Below are positions 27,826 through 38,497 of a stretch of 64,000 nucleotides of DNA, one piece after another. Under the pieces are notes generated by a model. That model did no database searches. It was not told the origin of the DNA and saw only the letters and a program-made list of their open reading frames with translations. The translations under genes were made by a program, and so were the position numbers. The DNA comes from Carnobacterium maltaromaticum DSM 20342 (lineage in GTDB: Bacteria; Bacillota; Bacilli; Lactobacillales; Carnobacteriaceae). The first letter of the stretch is position 1, and every line of letters starts with the position of its first letter. The stretch is taken from contig NZ_JQMX01000001.1 of the NCBI RefSeq assembly GCF_000744945.1, positions 1,922,001 to 1,986,000 on the forward strand. The letters are read 5' to 3'.

Positions 27826-28605
27826 TTACAAACCTTTTTTCCCTAATAATGGGAAAAATTTAGCTGTTTTTTCAGCATAGTGAATAAAATCTGGACGATC
27901 TTTATATTTTTTTTCTAACAATGGGACACCTGAAACAAACAAAAGTAACAAAGTAATAACTAAGGGACCAACGATTCCGGCTAGTGCAGAGAGTGATGTC
28001 AACGTAATCAAATAAATCCCCCACCAACTTGTCGCTTCACCAAAATAATTAGGATGCCTTGTTAAAGACCACAGACCCGTTGTTAACAGTTTTCCATGAT
28101 TGGATTTATCTTTTTTAAAAGCTGTTAATTGCCAATCACCGATAACTTCAAAGAAAAAGCCGATTAGCCAAACTGCTATTCCAATATAATTCCACCAATA
28201 AAAATTCATTACATTTGAAGTATTAATCATTAAAATTGGCAATGAAACAATATACAGTAAGACACCTTGTAAGACAAAAACATTTAAAAAAGCTTTTAAA
28301 CGTGGCAATTTTGTGCCCCAGCGCTTGCGCATATTTACATAGCGATAATCTTCTGGCTTGCCAATATTTCGCTTAGCTAAATGAATAAATAAGCGCGTTC
28401 CCCAAATAGTAACTAAAATCGTTACCCAAGTAGCAGCCAAACTTTTTTCTGACATCAACCAATAACTTGAGACTGCAACAATAATAAAACCCGGCCCCCA
28501 TGCTAAATCAACAATTGAGTTATTTTCAATGACTTGAGCAATAATAAATAATAATGTAAAGTAACACAGTAGCAAACCTGCTACAATTAGATAAGTCGTA
28601 TTCAT
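27826..28605 (-). CDS. DUF1295-family membrane protein (steroid 5-alpha-reductase-like)
   Basis: A 259-residue membrane protein with about six helices. [20 protein letters not shown] ([13 protein letters not shown]) and the C-terminal [18 protein letters not shown] are hallmarks of DUF1295, a relative of steroid reductases and isoprenylcysteine methyltransferases. Function in bacteria is unsettled. It overlaps the upstream DAK-DegV gene by 4 nt, and a DUF2177 protein precedes that. Confidence 0.85.
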   Translation of the reverse strand: MNTTYLIVAGLLLCYFTLLFIIAQVIENNSIVDLAWGPGFIIVAVSSYWLMSEKSLAATWVTILVTIWGTRLFIHLAKRNIGKPEDYRYVNMRKRWGTKLPRLKAFLNVFVLQGVLLYIVSLPILMINTSNVMNFYWWNYIGIAVWLIGFFFEVIGDWQLTAFKKDKSNHGKLLTTGLWSLTRHPNYFGEATSWWGIYLITLTSLSALAGIVGPLVITLLLLFVSGVPLLEKKYKDRPDFIHYAEKTAKFFPLLGKKGL

Positions 28606-30434
28606 CCTTTTCCCCCTCTTCCTTCAGTCCAAGATAAAGCGATCGCTACACACCCCTCACCAGCACTCATCGCCACCACTGTCGATATTTCCATCAGATA
28701 CGTGGGTGGAAAACCAATTTCTTTAGTGAATTCTTGACTAAGTTTTGTAGCTCGTTCTAGATCATTCGCGTGAATCACGGCATACCGTAAAATTTCTCCC
28801 GCTTTTCTTCTTTTTTTAATCTTATTCATTATTTTTTTTTCGTTGCCAGCTGTACTAAAAGCGACGCCATTTATTTTGCCACCACCTGCTTGATCTAGTC
28901 CAACAATTGGTTTTAAATTAATGAACTTAGCTATTTTGCCTGCAATTCCAGGTAAACGTCCAGAGCGTACCATTGCATCTAGTTCGTTGACACTGACAAG
29001 GATTTCTGTTGTTTGAGTTGCTAGTTCAACATTCTCAACGACTTGATTGAACGGTAACCCTTCAGCAATCCATTCTGCTGCATTCATGACAACTAATCCT
29101 TCTGCCGCTGAGTTTTGCTTCGAATCAATCACTGAAATTTTCAAATTCTTTGTTTGAAATTTTTTAGCAACTTCCTTAATCATCTGATAGGTTCCGCTTA
29201 ATTTACCAGCGACAGTAACGACGATAATTTCTTGATAATGGCTCCCTAAAAATGAGAATAAATTTTCGACTGTTTTGCTATTAGGTTGTGCTGACGTCGG
29301 ATTTTCTTTAGCTAATCGATTTAATTTATAAAAATAGCTAGGCTGCAATGTTACTTTATCTAAATAACTAACTGAATCAATTAATAAATTCATGGGCAAA
29401 ACTTGAATTTGATTGTTAAAAATAAATTCTTGTGGCAAATCAGCAATCGAATCAGTAACCAACGCGATAGCATGTTTTGGTCCCTTTTTCAATTGATACT
29501 GCATCAACATATCATCCGCTTTTTGTTGTTGAATTTCACCCACTTGTCTCAAACGATGTACGACTTCTTCCGGTTGATTTGTATGAATGTGAATCCGTGT
29601 TCTTGACGGACTATTTGCCACAATCAAAGAATCACCTAAACCTGCAAGTTGCTCTTTAATCGCAGTTGATGTTGCTGTGGTCTTCGCTAATAAAACTTCT
29701 GTACAGTAGCGAAAAATCGGTTCTTCATCACTTTCATGTTGGGTGCCATCTCTTTGCATTAATGTCACATATTCTGTGCCCTCTTCTTTATTTTCCAATT
29801 GAAAGTTTGAATTACAAATAGCTTCTGTAAATCCTTCTATAAAAAGAACAAAGCCTTTAGCTCCAGCATCTACAACTGATTTCTTTTTTAATATTTTTAA
29901 TTGCTTAGGTGTCTCACTTAAAGCTTTTTTTGCTGCTTCCAGACCTTTTTCTAGTAACGGTTCAATATCTCTTTCAGTTTCTTTGTGCATGAACAAGGTT
30001 TCAGCCCATTCACGAATAACCGTTATCATCGTTCCTTCAACAGGTTTCTCAATAGCTTGATAGGCATCTTCAACGGCAAATTTTGCACTGGTTGCAAATG
30101 CACTGGTAGAAAATTTCTCTGTTGAATCTGTTAAACGAGATGCTAATCCATTTAAATACTGAGCAAAAATAATACCTGAATTCCCCCGAGCTCCAATTAA
30201 GGCTGCATCTGCCATATTCGTAAAAACTTCTTGAGTTGTCTGCATTTGTCGTAACGCCTCTTCTAACAGTGAACTCATTAAGGAGGCTAAGTTACTACCT
30301 GTATCACCATCTTCAACAGGAAAAACATTAATCCCATTTAAATGATTTTTTTGCTGAATAACTCGCTGGGCGCCCGCTTGAAAGGCCACTACTAAATGAT
30401 CACTAGTTAGATCTCCGCCTCTTTCTCTCATCAT
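28602..30434 (-). CDS. DhaL/DAK2-DegV fusion, fatty-acid-kinase-like
   Basis: A 610-residue cytoplasmic protein. Residues about 15-210 are a DhaL/DAK2 kinase domain ([14 protein letters not shown] with metal-binding Asp residues; [26 protein letters not shown]). Residues 225-320 match the middle domain of FakA ([12 protein letters not shown]). Residues 325-605 are a DegV lipid-binding domain like FakB ([12 protein letters not shown]). It thus joins the kinase and acyl-carrier halves of a fatty acid kinase, consistent with phosphorylating fatty acids for membrane lipid synthesis. Two Met at the start; either could initiate. Confidence 0.88.
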   Translation of the reverse strand: MMRERGGDLTSDHLVVAFQAGAQRVIQQKNHLNGINVFPVEDGDTGSNLASLMSSLLEEALRQMQTTQEVFTNMADAALIGARGNSGIIFAQYLNGLASRLTDSTEKFSTSAFATSAKFAVEDAYQAIEKPVEGTMITVIREWAETLFMHKETERDIEPLLEKGLEAAKKALSETPKQLKILKKKSVVDAGAKGFVLFIEGFTEAICNSNFQLENKEEGTEYVTLMQRDGTQHESDEEPIFRYCTEVLLAKTTATSTAIKEQLAGLGDSLIVANSPSRTRIHIHTNQPEEVVHRLRQVGEIQQQKADDMLMQYQLKKGPKHAIALVTDSIADLPQEFIFNNQIQVLPMNLLIDSVSYLDKVTLQPSYFYKLNRLAKENPTSAQPNSKTVENLFSFLGSHYQEIIVVTVAGKLSGTYQMIKEVAKKFQTKNLKISVIDSKQNSAAEGLVVMNAAEWIAEGLPFNQVVENVELATQTTEILVSVNELDAMVRSGRLPGIAGKIAKFINLKPIVGLDQAGGGKINGVAFSTAGNEKKIMNKIKKRRKAGEILRYAVIHANDLERATKLSQEFTKEIGFPPTYLMEISTVVAMSAGEGCVAIALSWTEGRGGKG

Positions 30435-30456
30435 CTTGTCTCCCTATCCCCTTTTA

Positions 30457-30858
30457 TTACCAGTTAAAATACTTCGCTAATCCATAAACTAAACCTGAGG
30501 TAGTTGCAGTAATAAAAGCTCCCCATGCTAAATCAATTACGGTAACAACTGTCGACCAATTTTTTAATGTCGCTAAATTAGTTAAGTCATAGGTGCCATA
30601 ACAAAGTAAGCCTAAAAATCCACCCGCTATTAGTGCATAAGATAAACTGCCTTTATCCAAAGCCGGTTGAAGAACAAAGAAGATAATTCCAATTATATAC
30701 AACACATAAAAAATAGCTGCTGGAACAACCTTGGTTGGACCTAATAAGCTACCTATCTGATTTTGATAGGTTTGTCTAGCTATCACAATCAACCAAATTA
30801 AATCAATAACAAGAAAAATTAGTGCACTCGCTATAAATAGTTTTACAAAATAATTCAT
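30457..30858 (-). CDS. DUF2177-family membrane protein
   Basis: A 133-residue protein with four hydrophobic segments, MNYFVKLFIASALIFLVIDL and the C-terminal IDLAWGAFITATTSGLVYGL. These are typical of DUF2177. The frame extends upstream to 30909, but GGGTGGAGAG lies just before ATG 30858, and the extension runs through the promoter. It is the first gene of the operon with the DAK-DegV and DUF1295 genes (23 nt gap). Function is unknown. Confidence 0.82.
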   Translation of the reverse strand: MNYFVKLFIASALIFLVIDLIWLIVIARQTYQNQIGSLLGPTKVVPAAIFYVLYIIGIIFFVLQPALDKGSLSYALIAGGFLGLLCYGTYDLTNLATLKNWSTVVTVIDLAWGAFITATTSGLVYGLAKYFNW

Positions 30859-30873
30859 TCTCTCCACCCTTTC

Positions 30874-30921
30874 GTTTATCATCTGATAAACAATTATATC
30901 ATTTATCATCTGATAGATGAA
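30874..30921 (-). promoter_or_regulatory. Promoter with two palindromic operator copies (DUF2177 operon)
   Basis: On the minus strand an extended -10 (TGATATAAT; hexamer at 30893-30898) is bracketed by two copies of TTTATCATCTGATA. The promoter-proximal copy is a perfect palindrome with arms GTTTATC and GATAAAC (30874-30891). The other (30901-30918, ATTTATC/GATAGAT) fills the -35/-10 spacer. This is the layout of a repressor-controlled promoter. No cognate regulator gene is adjacent. Confidence 0.6.
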
Positions 30922-30969
30922 AAGATATGCTTACTATTTTGTCAAGTTAGTAGATATCAGTTCAAATAG

Positions 30970-30998
30970 TTGACAGTTGAGAACATTACCTATAGAAT
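30970..30998 (+). promoter_or_regulatory. Promoter of the second FrnE-like gene
   Basis: TTGACA (30970-30975), 17-bp spacer, TAGAAT (30993-30998): a near-consensus sigma-A promoter. Confidence 0.75.
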
Positions 30999-31001
30999 AA
31001 A

Positions 31002-31018
31002 GCTTACAATTAGTAAGC
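31002..31018 (+). promoter_or_regulatory. Candidate operator palindrome of the FrnE-like gene
   Basis: GCTTAC-AATTA-GTAAGC is a perfect 6-bp inverted repeat located at about the transcript start, where a MarR/HxlR-type redox repressor could bind. The binding protein is inferred, not seen. Confidence 0.45.
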
Positions 31019-31050
31019 ATAAAACGATTTATAGAAAGAGGTACATGAAC

Positions 31051-31743
31051 ATGAAAATTGATATTTGGTCTGATTTTGTCTGCCCATTTTGTTATATTGG
31101 CAAACGACACTTAGAAGAAGCTCTAGGCGATCGTGAGGATGTTGAAGTGATTTTCCATAGTTTTGAGCTGGATCCTAATGGAGCGATTAAACATGATGAA
31201 GATATTCATCAATTGATTGCCACAAAATATGGGATTAGTTATGAACAATCAAAAGCGAATAATGATTCTATTGGGCAAACGGCAGCAGCAGCTGGTTTAA
31301 CTTATGATTTTGATAATATGAAAAATACAAATAGCTTTACGATTCATCGTTTAGCTCAATTTGCTAAAGAGGTCGGCAAAGGCAATGAATTTGTTGAAGC
31401 TGGTATGCATGCCTACTTTACAGATGGGGCTTTTTTAAATGATGAGGAAACCTTAGTTGCAATTGCAACTTCTGTTGACCTGGATGAAAAACGAACACGA
31501 GAAATTATTCACTCTCAAGAATATTTAGCTCCTGTACGTGTTGATGAAACAAAAGCCATGGAATTAGGCATTCAGGGCGTGCCCTTCTTTTTAATTGATG
31601 ATCAATATGCCGTTAGTGGTGCACAACCAGTTTCAGCTTTTGAAAATATTTTAGCACAAGTTGATGCTAAAAATGCAACGAGTCAACAAACATTGGTTAC
31701 AGAAGATGGTGCAAATTGTAAAGACGATTCTTGTACAATTTAA
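31051..31743 (+). CDS. DsbA-family thiol oxidoreductase, FrnE
   Basis: A 230-residue FrnE protein: MKIDIWSDFVCPFCYIGKR with redox Cys11/Cys14 (CPFC), SFTIHRLAQFA, and GIQGVPFFLIDDQYAVSGAQP with the cis-Pro. The C-terminus ends CKDDSC, a CX4C pair, as described for Deinococcus FrnE, where it works with the CXXC site. A start at 31045 is equally close to the AGAAAGAGG site. Cytoplasmic disulfide isomerase/oxidoreductase activity in oxidative stress is likely. It has its own promoter and operator. Confidence 0.9.
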   Translation: MKIDIWSDFVCPFCYIGKRHLEEALGDREDVEVIFHSFELDPNGAIKHDEDIHQLIATKYGISYEQSKANNDSIGQTAAAAGLTYDFDNMKNTNSFTIHRLAQFAKEVGKGNEFVEAGMHAYFTDGAFLNDEETLVAIATSVDLDEKRTREIIHSQEYLAPVRVDETKAMELGIQGVPFFLIDDQYAVSGAQPVSAFENILAQVDAKNATSQQTLVTEDGANCKDDSCTI

Positions 31744-31754
31744 TGAATTGATTT

Positions 31755-31804
31755 AGCTAGCATAATCCCTCTTTTAGTTTGAGGATATGCTAGTTTTTTA
31801 TTTC
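31755..31804 (+). terminator. Terminator of the FrnE gene
   Basis: CTAGCATAATCCCTC pairs with GAGGATATGCTAG (one bulge), followed by TTTTTTATTT. Confidence 0.85.
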
Positions 31805-31806
31805 CT

Positions 31807-31834
31807 GATAACCTAACAATAATGTAAGGTTATC
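31807..31834 (+). other. Inverted repeat upstream of the YxeA-like gene
   Basis: GATAACCT and AGGTTATC form a perfect 8-bp inverted repeat with a 12-nt centre. It could be an operator or a weak hairpin; nothing decides between them. Confidence 0.35.
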
Positions 31835-31971
31835 CCTTCTTATTGCTTAAAATAGTTGATACTGTTGTGCTCTACATCGCTAGGTCAATTTTTCACTACG
31901 CCCATAGCTTGATGAAAGAAAAACCTAACTGTTACATAATAAGCTTATCAACTTATTGGAGGAAAAATAAA

Positions 31972-32370
31972 ATGAAAAAAACAATCAAAATTGCTTTAAC
32001 TATTCTTGTATCTGGGGTCCTTTTACTTAGCCTTGCTAGTTTCTTACTCCCTAAGCAACAACAAACAAAAAATGATGATTTGAGTCAACAACTGGACCGC
32101 TTCAACCCATTTGTTTCCAAAGAAGATGTTTATGTCCTTACAAGTAGCGAACACGGTACAAAACAAAGTCCAGGTGGGTATATTTATTCTCAAGATGCTT
32201 ATAAATCTGACGGTAATCATTACGAAGTTTCGTTTTATGCAGGTGATGAATTAAGAGAAGGAGCCTATTTAAAACTGGATGCTAAAGGTGTCTATATAAA
32301 TGATTGGGAAGAAGTTTCTCAAGAGGATTTACCTGAGAAAGTAAAAGAAGCCTTCACGAGTAAAGAATAA
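31972..32370 (+). CDS. YxeA-like (DUF1093) secreted or membrane-anchored protein
   Basis: A 132-residue protein. The N-terminus has a basic start and hydrophobic segment (MKKTIKIALTILVSGVLLL), acting as signal or anchor. The outer part includes EVSFYAGDELREGAYLKLDAKG and WEEVSQEDLPEKVKEAF, typical of the DUF1093/YxeA oligonucleotide-binding-fold family. Function is unknown. TTGGAGGAAAA precedes the ATG; the longer frame from 31843 lacks a ribosome site. Confidence 0.8.
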   Translation: MKKTIKIALTILVSGVLLLSLASFLLPKQQQTKNDDLSQQLDRFNPFVSKEDVYVLTSSEHGTKQSPGGYIYSQDAYKSDGNHYEVSFYAGDELREGAYLKLDAKGVYINDWEEVSQEDLPEKVKEAFTSKE

Positions 32371-32372
32371 AT

Positions 32373-32420
32373 AAAAATAGGGATCAAAAAAGTTTTTCGA
32401 CTTTTTTGATCCCTGTTTTT
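32373..32420. terminator. Bidirectional terminator
   Basis: AAAAATAGGGATCAAAAAAG pairs with CTTTTTTGATCCCTGTTTTT, serving the convergent YxeA-like and fghA genes. Confidence 0.9.
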
Positions 32421-33270
32421 ATTTTTCTAAATGCTGCAGATGAAACTCAATATGCTCTTCGATATAAGTCGACACAAAGTAATAACTATGGTCAAACTCT
32501 GGCTCTAATTTGAGTGTCAAAGGTATTTTTTTGCGCTGAGCAACTGTTTGAAGTTTTTCAGGTTGTAATTGTTCTTTGTAAAAAGGATCACTTTCCCCTT
32601 GAGAAATTAAAATCGGGCTAGTCTCTCCAGTTGGGGCTGCAGCTAGCAACTCAACAGCATCCCATTGGCTCCATGTGGTTTTATCTTGGCCTAAGTAAGT
32701 AGAAAAGGCCTTGATTCCCCATGGAACTTCACTTGGATTTACAATAGGAGCAAAGGCTGAAATCGAACTAAAGCGCTTCGGATTACGCAAACCGATAACT
32801 AAAGCACCGTGTCCGCCCATTGAATGGCCGGCTATTGCTTCTGGACCTGTTAAATTGAATTTATCTCGTAAAATCCCGGTTAATTCTTCAGTTATATAGT
32901 CATACATTTTGTAATGAGTTTGCCAAGGTTCTTCGGTAGCATTCAGATAAAAACCTGCACCTTGTCCTAAATCCCACGCGTCATCGTTTGGAACATCTGC
33001 GCCTCTAGGACTAGTATCTGGCATAATTAATGCTAACCCTTTTTTGGCGGCTACCTTTTGGGCCCCTGCTTTATGGGTAAAGTTATCATCTGTACAAGTC
33101 AAGCCTGATAACCACCAAAGTAGGGGGGGATTGGCAAAGACTTCTTTGTTTGGTAAAAATAGGCTAAAGGTCATTGAACAGTTTAAGAGGGTTGAATAAT
33201 GACGGAATTTATATTGTGTTCCATCAAATACTTTATGCTCTTCGATGGTTTCTATTTGTACATTTCCCAT
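32419..33270 (-). CDS. fghA: S-formylglutathione hydrolase (esterase D)
   Basis: A 283-residue serine hydrolase. GHSMGGHGAL holds nucleophile Ser150; LWWLSGLTCTDDNF forms the oxyanion region; the catalytic His is in EFDHSYYF near the C-terminus. It hydrolyses S-formylglutathione (or the equivalent low-molecular-weight thiol ester) to formate. It follows the class III alcohol dehydrogenase gene by 20 nt, the standard formaldehyde detoxification pair. AGGAG precedes the ATG. Confidence 0.94.
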   Translation of the reverse strand: MGNVQIETIEEHKVFDGTQYKFRHYSTLLNCSMTFSLFLPNKEVFANPPLLWWLSGLTCTDDNFTHKAGAQKVAAKKGLALIMPDTSPRGADVPNDDAWDLGQGAGFYLNATEEPWQTHYKMYDYITEELTGILRDKFNLTGPEAIAGHSMGGHGALVIGLRNPKRFSSISAFAPIVNPSEVPWGIKAFSTYLGQDKTTWSQWDAVELLAAAPTGETSPILISQGESDPFYKEQLQPEKLQTVAQRKKIPLTLKLEPEFDHSYYFVSTYIEEHIEFHLQHLEK

Positions 33271-33290
33271 AATTTAATCGCTCCTTTTGA

Positions 33291-34634
<1,344 letters not shown>

Positions 34635-35420
34635 ATGCAAACATTTTACAAACGTCTGCTGCAAAAACGCGAAACTCTTAGTCTATTAGAAAAACAGGTT
34701 TTAGAATATATTTTAAGTCATCCTGAAAAAATTATCCAGATGAATTTGAGCCAGGTTTCTAAAGAGACTTTTGTTTCTACTGCAACGATTAGTCGAACCT
34801 GCAAACAGCTTGGCTATGCAGGTTTTCAAGAATTAAAATATACTCTTAGCCAATATGTTAAGACTGAAAAACAACAACTACCATTAAGTTTTTCTTCTAT
34901 AACAGGAATTGAAGAGATGGCTGAACGTATTCGTGTTGAAGTTGATCAAACTTTGTCTCATCTAAATAAAGAAAATCTAAGTAAAGGTGCTGATTATTTA
35001 ATCAAAAGTAATCGAGTTGAATTTTTTGGTGTTGGTGCCTCTTTACCTAGTTGCTTAGATGCGGCTCGAAAATTAACTTTTTCTGGTCGCATCGCCAATG
35101 CTCGGGAAGATTGGGATGAGTTGCGTGCTGTCGCCCATAGCTTGACACCTGATGATGTTGCTATACTAGTTTCTTATAGCGGCGAAACCATTCATATTAT
35201 TGAATTTGCTACTATTTTAAAGGAACGGAACGTCCCGATTATCGGAATTATCGGGACTGATAATAGTCAATTAGAGCAGTTGGCTAGCTTAACTTACCAA
35301 GCCAAAATTACAAATTGTTATTATGGCGACGTCGATATGAGTTCGCGAATCCCTCTCAATCTAGTTCTTGAATTTCTAATTATCCATTACTTAAATATCT
35401 CCACATTGCTAACGGATTGA
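34635..35420 (+). CDS. RpiR-family transcriptional regulator
   Basis: A 261-residue regulator: an N-terminal RpiR helix-turn-helix (ISHPEKI-type HPEKIIQMNLSQVSKETFVS, then ATISRTCKQLGYAGFQELK) and a C-terminal SIS sugar-phosphate isomerase-like domain (about 110-255; FFGVGASLPSCLDAARKL, ILVSYSGETIHIIEFA). It lies directly upstream of the PTS-aminotransferase operon in the same direction and probably senses the phosphosugar that operon produces. Confidence 0.92.
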   Translation: MQTFYKRLLQKRETLSLLEKQVLEYILSHPEKIIQMNLSQVSKETFVSTATISRTCKQLGYAGFQELKYTLSQYVKTEKQQLPLSFSSITGIEEMAERIRVEVDQTLSHLNKENLSKGADYLIKSNRVEFFGVGASLPSCLDAARKLTFSGRIANAREDWDELRAVAHSLTPDDVAILVSYSGETIHIIEFATILKERNVPIIGIIGTDNSQLEQLASLTYQAKITNCYYGDVDMSSRIPLNLVLEFLIIHYLNISTLLTD

Positions 35421-35641
35421 TGTATTTATAGTAAAGTTAGAGAGTTAAAAATTAATTCCATTGCAACCTAAACGGCAGCTTGAGCACCTTTATTCTCAAG
35501 CTGTCTAACCTTGCTTTTCACTACTTATGGGGCATCTGACAATAACACCCTTCCAAATATCGATTTCTTAACACTATTTTTCTAGCGACTTCTGTATACC
35601 TATACATTTTATGTATGCCATTCCATTAGCAATGAAACCGA
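35421..35641 (+). other. Leader region between rpiR and the PTS gene
   Basis: Contains a stem, CAGCTTGAG (35476-35484) with CTCAAGCTG (35495-35503), without a strong T run; it could be a weak terminator for rpiR. AAACCG (35635-35640) and CGGTTT (35652-35657) form an inverted repeat next to the promoter. Confidence 0.45.
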
Positions 35642-35670
35642 TTGCTGAAAACGGTTTTAAAAAGTATGCT
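35642..35670 (+). promoter_or_regulatory. PTS operon promoter with a CcpA (cre) site in its spacer
   Basis: TTGCTG (35642-35647), 17-bp spacer, TATGCT (35665-35670). TGAAAACGGTTTTA (35646-35659) matches the cre consensus TGWAANCGNTNWCA at all but one position and covers the spacer, a position expected to give catabolite repression. Confidence 0.6.
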
Positions 35671-35720
35671 ACTTGTAGCTAGCTTAAACCAATTATGAAT
35701 TGAGAAGGAGTATTCTGAAT

Positions 35721-37274
35721 ATGGAAAAGAAGAAGTTTAATTTTTGGGAATTTTTTCAAGGGTTAGGTAAAACCTTTATGTTACCTGTTGCGTTATTGGC
35801 TTTTATGGGATTGCTATTAGGGATTGGAAGTTCTTTTTCTAGCCCCTCAACTCTCGAGACATTGCCATTTTTAAATCAACCTTGGTTGCAAATTATTTTT
35901 AAATTTATGTCGACGATTGGCGGCTTTGCTTTTACTTATTTGCCGCTATTATTCGCTATGGCGATACCACTAGGTTTAGCACGTTATGAAAAAGGTGTTG
36001 CAGCTTTATCTGGTTTTGTTGGCTATGTGATCATGAATTTGTCTATCAATTTTTATTTAACTGAGACTGGAAGATTAGCTGACTTAGACAATTTAAGAGA
36101 AGCTGGTCAGGGTATGGTTATGGGCATCCAAACAGTTGAAATGGGTGTTTTAGGTGGAATTATTGTTGGAATTATTGTTTATTTATTGCATAGCAATTTT
36201 TATGATATTCAATTGCCAGATGCTTTCGCCTTTTTTGGTGGGGCACGCTTTATTCCAATCATTACTTCATTAGTTTTAGCTATTGTTGGGATTTTAATTC
36301 CCATGATTTGGCCAATTTTTGCGATGGCCATTACTGGAATTGGAACATTAATTCAAAAATCAGGCATCTTTGGTCCATTTTTATTTGGTGCTGGTGAGCG
36401 ACTTTTACTTCCATTTGGTTTGCATCACATTTTAGTTTCAATGATCCGCTTTACTGAAGCTGGTGGGACAGAAATTGTAAATGGACAATCCATTTCGGGA
36501 GCCTTAAATATTTTCTATGCACAACTACAAAGTGGCACCCCAATCAGTCCTGCTGCTACAGCCTTTTTGTCGCAAGGTAAGATGCCAACCTTTATGTTTG
36601 GTTTACCCGCAGCAGCTTTGGCCATGTATCAAACTGCCTTGCCTGAAAATCGACATAAAGTTAAAGGACTCTTAATTTCAGGGGTTATTGCTACATTTGT
36701 AACTGGAATTACTGAGCCTATTGAGTTTCTCTTCTTATTTATTGCTCCGGCTTTATATGGATTCCATGTTATTATGACTGGCTTAGGCTTTATGCTAATG
36801 GCTTTGCTTGGTGTTGTAATTGGCAATACAGATGGTGGAATTTTAGACTTCATTATTTTTGGAGTGCTTCAAGGAAATTATACAAAATGGTATCTAGTAG
36901 TAGTAGCTGGCATAATCTGGTTTGTTATTTATTATTCTGTTTTTAAATATGTCATTTTAAAATTCAATTTAAAAACACCTGGTCGTGAAGTTCTACAAGA
37001 AGACTTCTCTGAAGCCGAACTCACTCATAAGAAAAAAGGAAAGTATGACGGCGCTAGAATTTTAGCAGCTTTAGGTGGTAGTCAAAACATTGATTCATTA
37101 GATAATTGTATTACACGATTACGTTTAGTAGTGAAAGATATGACCTTGATTGATGATGCTGAATTAACAGCCTGTGGAGCTTTAGGTGTAATGAAATTAA
37201 ATGATACCAATCTTCAAGTGATTATCGGAACACAAGTTGCTTCCGTAAAAAATCAAATTGAAAAAATATTGTAA
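35721..37274 (+). CDS. PTS sugar transporter EIICB, MalX-like (glucose/maltose family)
   Basis: A 517-residue membrane permease: EIIC domain (about 1-420) with roughly ten helices and GAGERLLLPFGLHHI plus GITEPIEFLFLF; EIIB domain (about 435-517) with phospho-Cys463 in DNCITRLR. No EIIA domain is fused, so a separate EIIA is needed. The closest family is the glucose/maltose type (MalX). ATG 35721 follows GAGAAGGAG. It is followed by a MalY-type enzyme and RidA, echoing E. coli malX-malY. Confidence 0.92.
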   Translation: MEKKKFNFWEFFQGLGKTFMLPVALLAFMGLLLGIGSSFSSPSTLETLPFLNQPWLQIIFKFMSTIGGFAFTYLPLLFAMAIPLGLARYEKGVAALSGFVGYVIMNLSINFYLTETGRLADLDNLREAGQGMVMGIQTVEMGVLGGIIVGIIVYLLHSNFYDIQLPDAFAFFGGARFIPIITSLVLAIVGILIPMIWPIFAMAITGIGTLIQKSGIFGPFLFGAGERLLLPFGLHHILVSMIRFTEAGGTEIVNGQSISGALNIFYAQLQSGTPISPAATAFLSQGKMPTFMFGLPAAALAMYQTALPENRHKVKGLLISGVIATFVTGITEPIEFLFLFIAPALYGFHVIMTGLGFMLMALLGVVIGNTDGGILDFIIFGVLQGNYTKWYLVVVAGIIWFVIYYSVFKYVILKFNLKTPGREVLQEDFSEAELTHKKKGKYDGARILAALGGSQNIDSLDNCITRLRLVVKDMTLIDDAELTACGALGVMKLNDTNLQVIIGTQVASVKNQIEKIL

Positions 37275-37291
37275 GTAAGGATTGATAATAA

Positions 37292-38497
37292 ATGAAGCAA
37301 ACAAATTTTGATGAAGTAACTGATCGAACAGGCACTTACTGCACACAATGGGATTATATCGAAGATCGCTTTGGTGAAAAAAATTTATTGCCATTCTCTG
37401 TCTCTGATACAGATTTTAAGGTACCCACGGCGATTATTGACACACTAAAAAAACGAATGGATCATGAAATTTTCGGCTATACTCGCTGGAATCATCTTTC
37501 TTTTAAAGGTGCGATTCAGCAGTGGTATCAAAATCGATTTCAGTCTACTATCGAAACAGATTGGGTACTATATAGTCCTTCTGTTATTTACTCCGTGGCT
37601 AAATTAATTGAATTAAAATCTGAAAGGGGCGATTATATTGTGATGCAAACCCCTGCTTATGACGCTTTTTTTAAAACAATCACAGACAATCGACGTATAA
37701 TTCATGAGAATCCTTTGCTTTTTAATGACGGACATTATACAATTGATTTTATAGATTTAGAGAAACGACTTTCTCATCCTAAAACAAAAATTTTCTTATT
37801 ATGTAGCCCGCATAATCCTACAGGGCGAGTTTGGACAAAAGTCGAATTGCTAAAAATAATTGCGTTGTGCCAGAAGTATGATGTGTTTATGATTTCTGAC
37901 GATATTCATATGGATATTGTCAGATCTGATTTCACTTATCTCCCACTGACTAGTTGCACAACAGATTTAAAAAACATTGCCATTTGTAGCTCTGCTAGTA
38001 AGACCTTTAATACTCCAGGGTTAATTTGTTCGTATTTATTGATCCCCGATGATAAATTACGCGAAGAATTTCTTGTTACTCTAAAAAATCGTGATGGTCT
38101 TTCTTCTACTAGTATTTTTGGAATGCTTAGTACGATTTCTGCTTATCATGAGTGCGCACCTTGGGTCGATGAACTAAATCTATATGTGACAAACAATTTG
38201 GTTCTGTTACAAGAGTTTCTAACAACAGAACTACCAGAAATTCAATTGGTCAAACCTGAAGCAACTTACTTGGCTTGGTTGGATGTTTCACGGCTACCTT
38301 ATACGAGTAAACAGCTTCAAGATGCCTTGATTCATTATGGCAAAGTAGCAATTATGCCTGGAAATACCTATGGCACAGCTGGTGAGAATTTTATTCGCAT
38401 GAATGTCGGCTGTCCTAGAGAAAAATTAATAGATGGTTTACAACGCTTAAAGTTAGCTGTTAATCAACTTAAATCACAGGAGGAATTTACATGTTAG
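37292..38497 (+). CDS. MalY/PatB-type PLP aminotransferase (cystathionine beta-lyase)
   Basis: A 401-residue fold-type I PLP enzyme. The internal aldimine Lys237 is in SSASKTFNTPG; CSPHNPTGRVW and SDDIHMDIV bind cofactor. MalY/PatB enzymes cleave cystathionine or other C-S beta-lyase substrates; E. coli MalY also modulates MalT. It lies 17 nt after malX-like and overlaps ridA by 7 nt. Its true substrate here is not settled by sequence. Confidence 0.9.
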   Translation: MKQTNFDEVTDRTGTYCTQWDYIEDRFGEKNLLPFSVSDTDFKVPTAIIDTLKKRMDHEIFGYTRWNHLSFKGAIQQWYQNRFQSTIETDWVLYSPSVIYSVAKLIELKSERGDYIVMQTPAYDAFFKTITDNRRIIHENPLLFNDGHYTIDFIDLEKRLSHPKTKIFLLCSPHNPTGRVWTKVELLKIIALCQKYDVFMISDDIHMDIVRSDFTYLPLTSCTTDLKNIAICSSASKTFNTPGLICSYLLIPDDKLREEFLVTLKNRDGLSSTSIFGMLSTISAYHECAPWVDELNLYVTNNLVLLQEFLTTELPEIQLVKPEATYLAWLDVSRLPYTSKQLQDALIHYGKVAIMPGNTYGTAGENFIRMNVGCPREKLIDGLQRLKLAVNQLKSQEEFTC

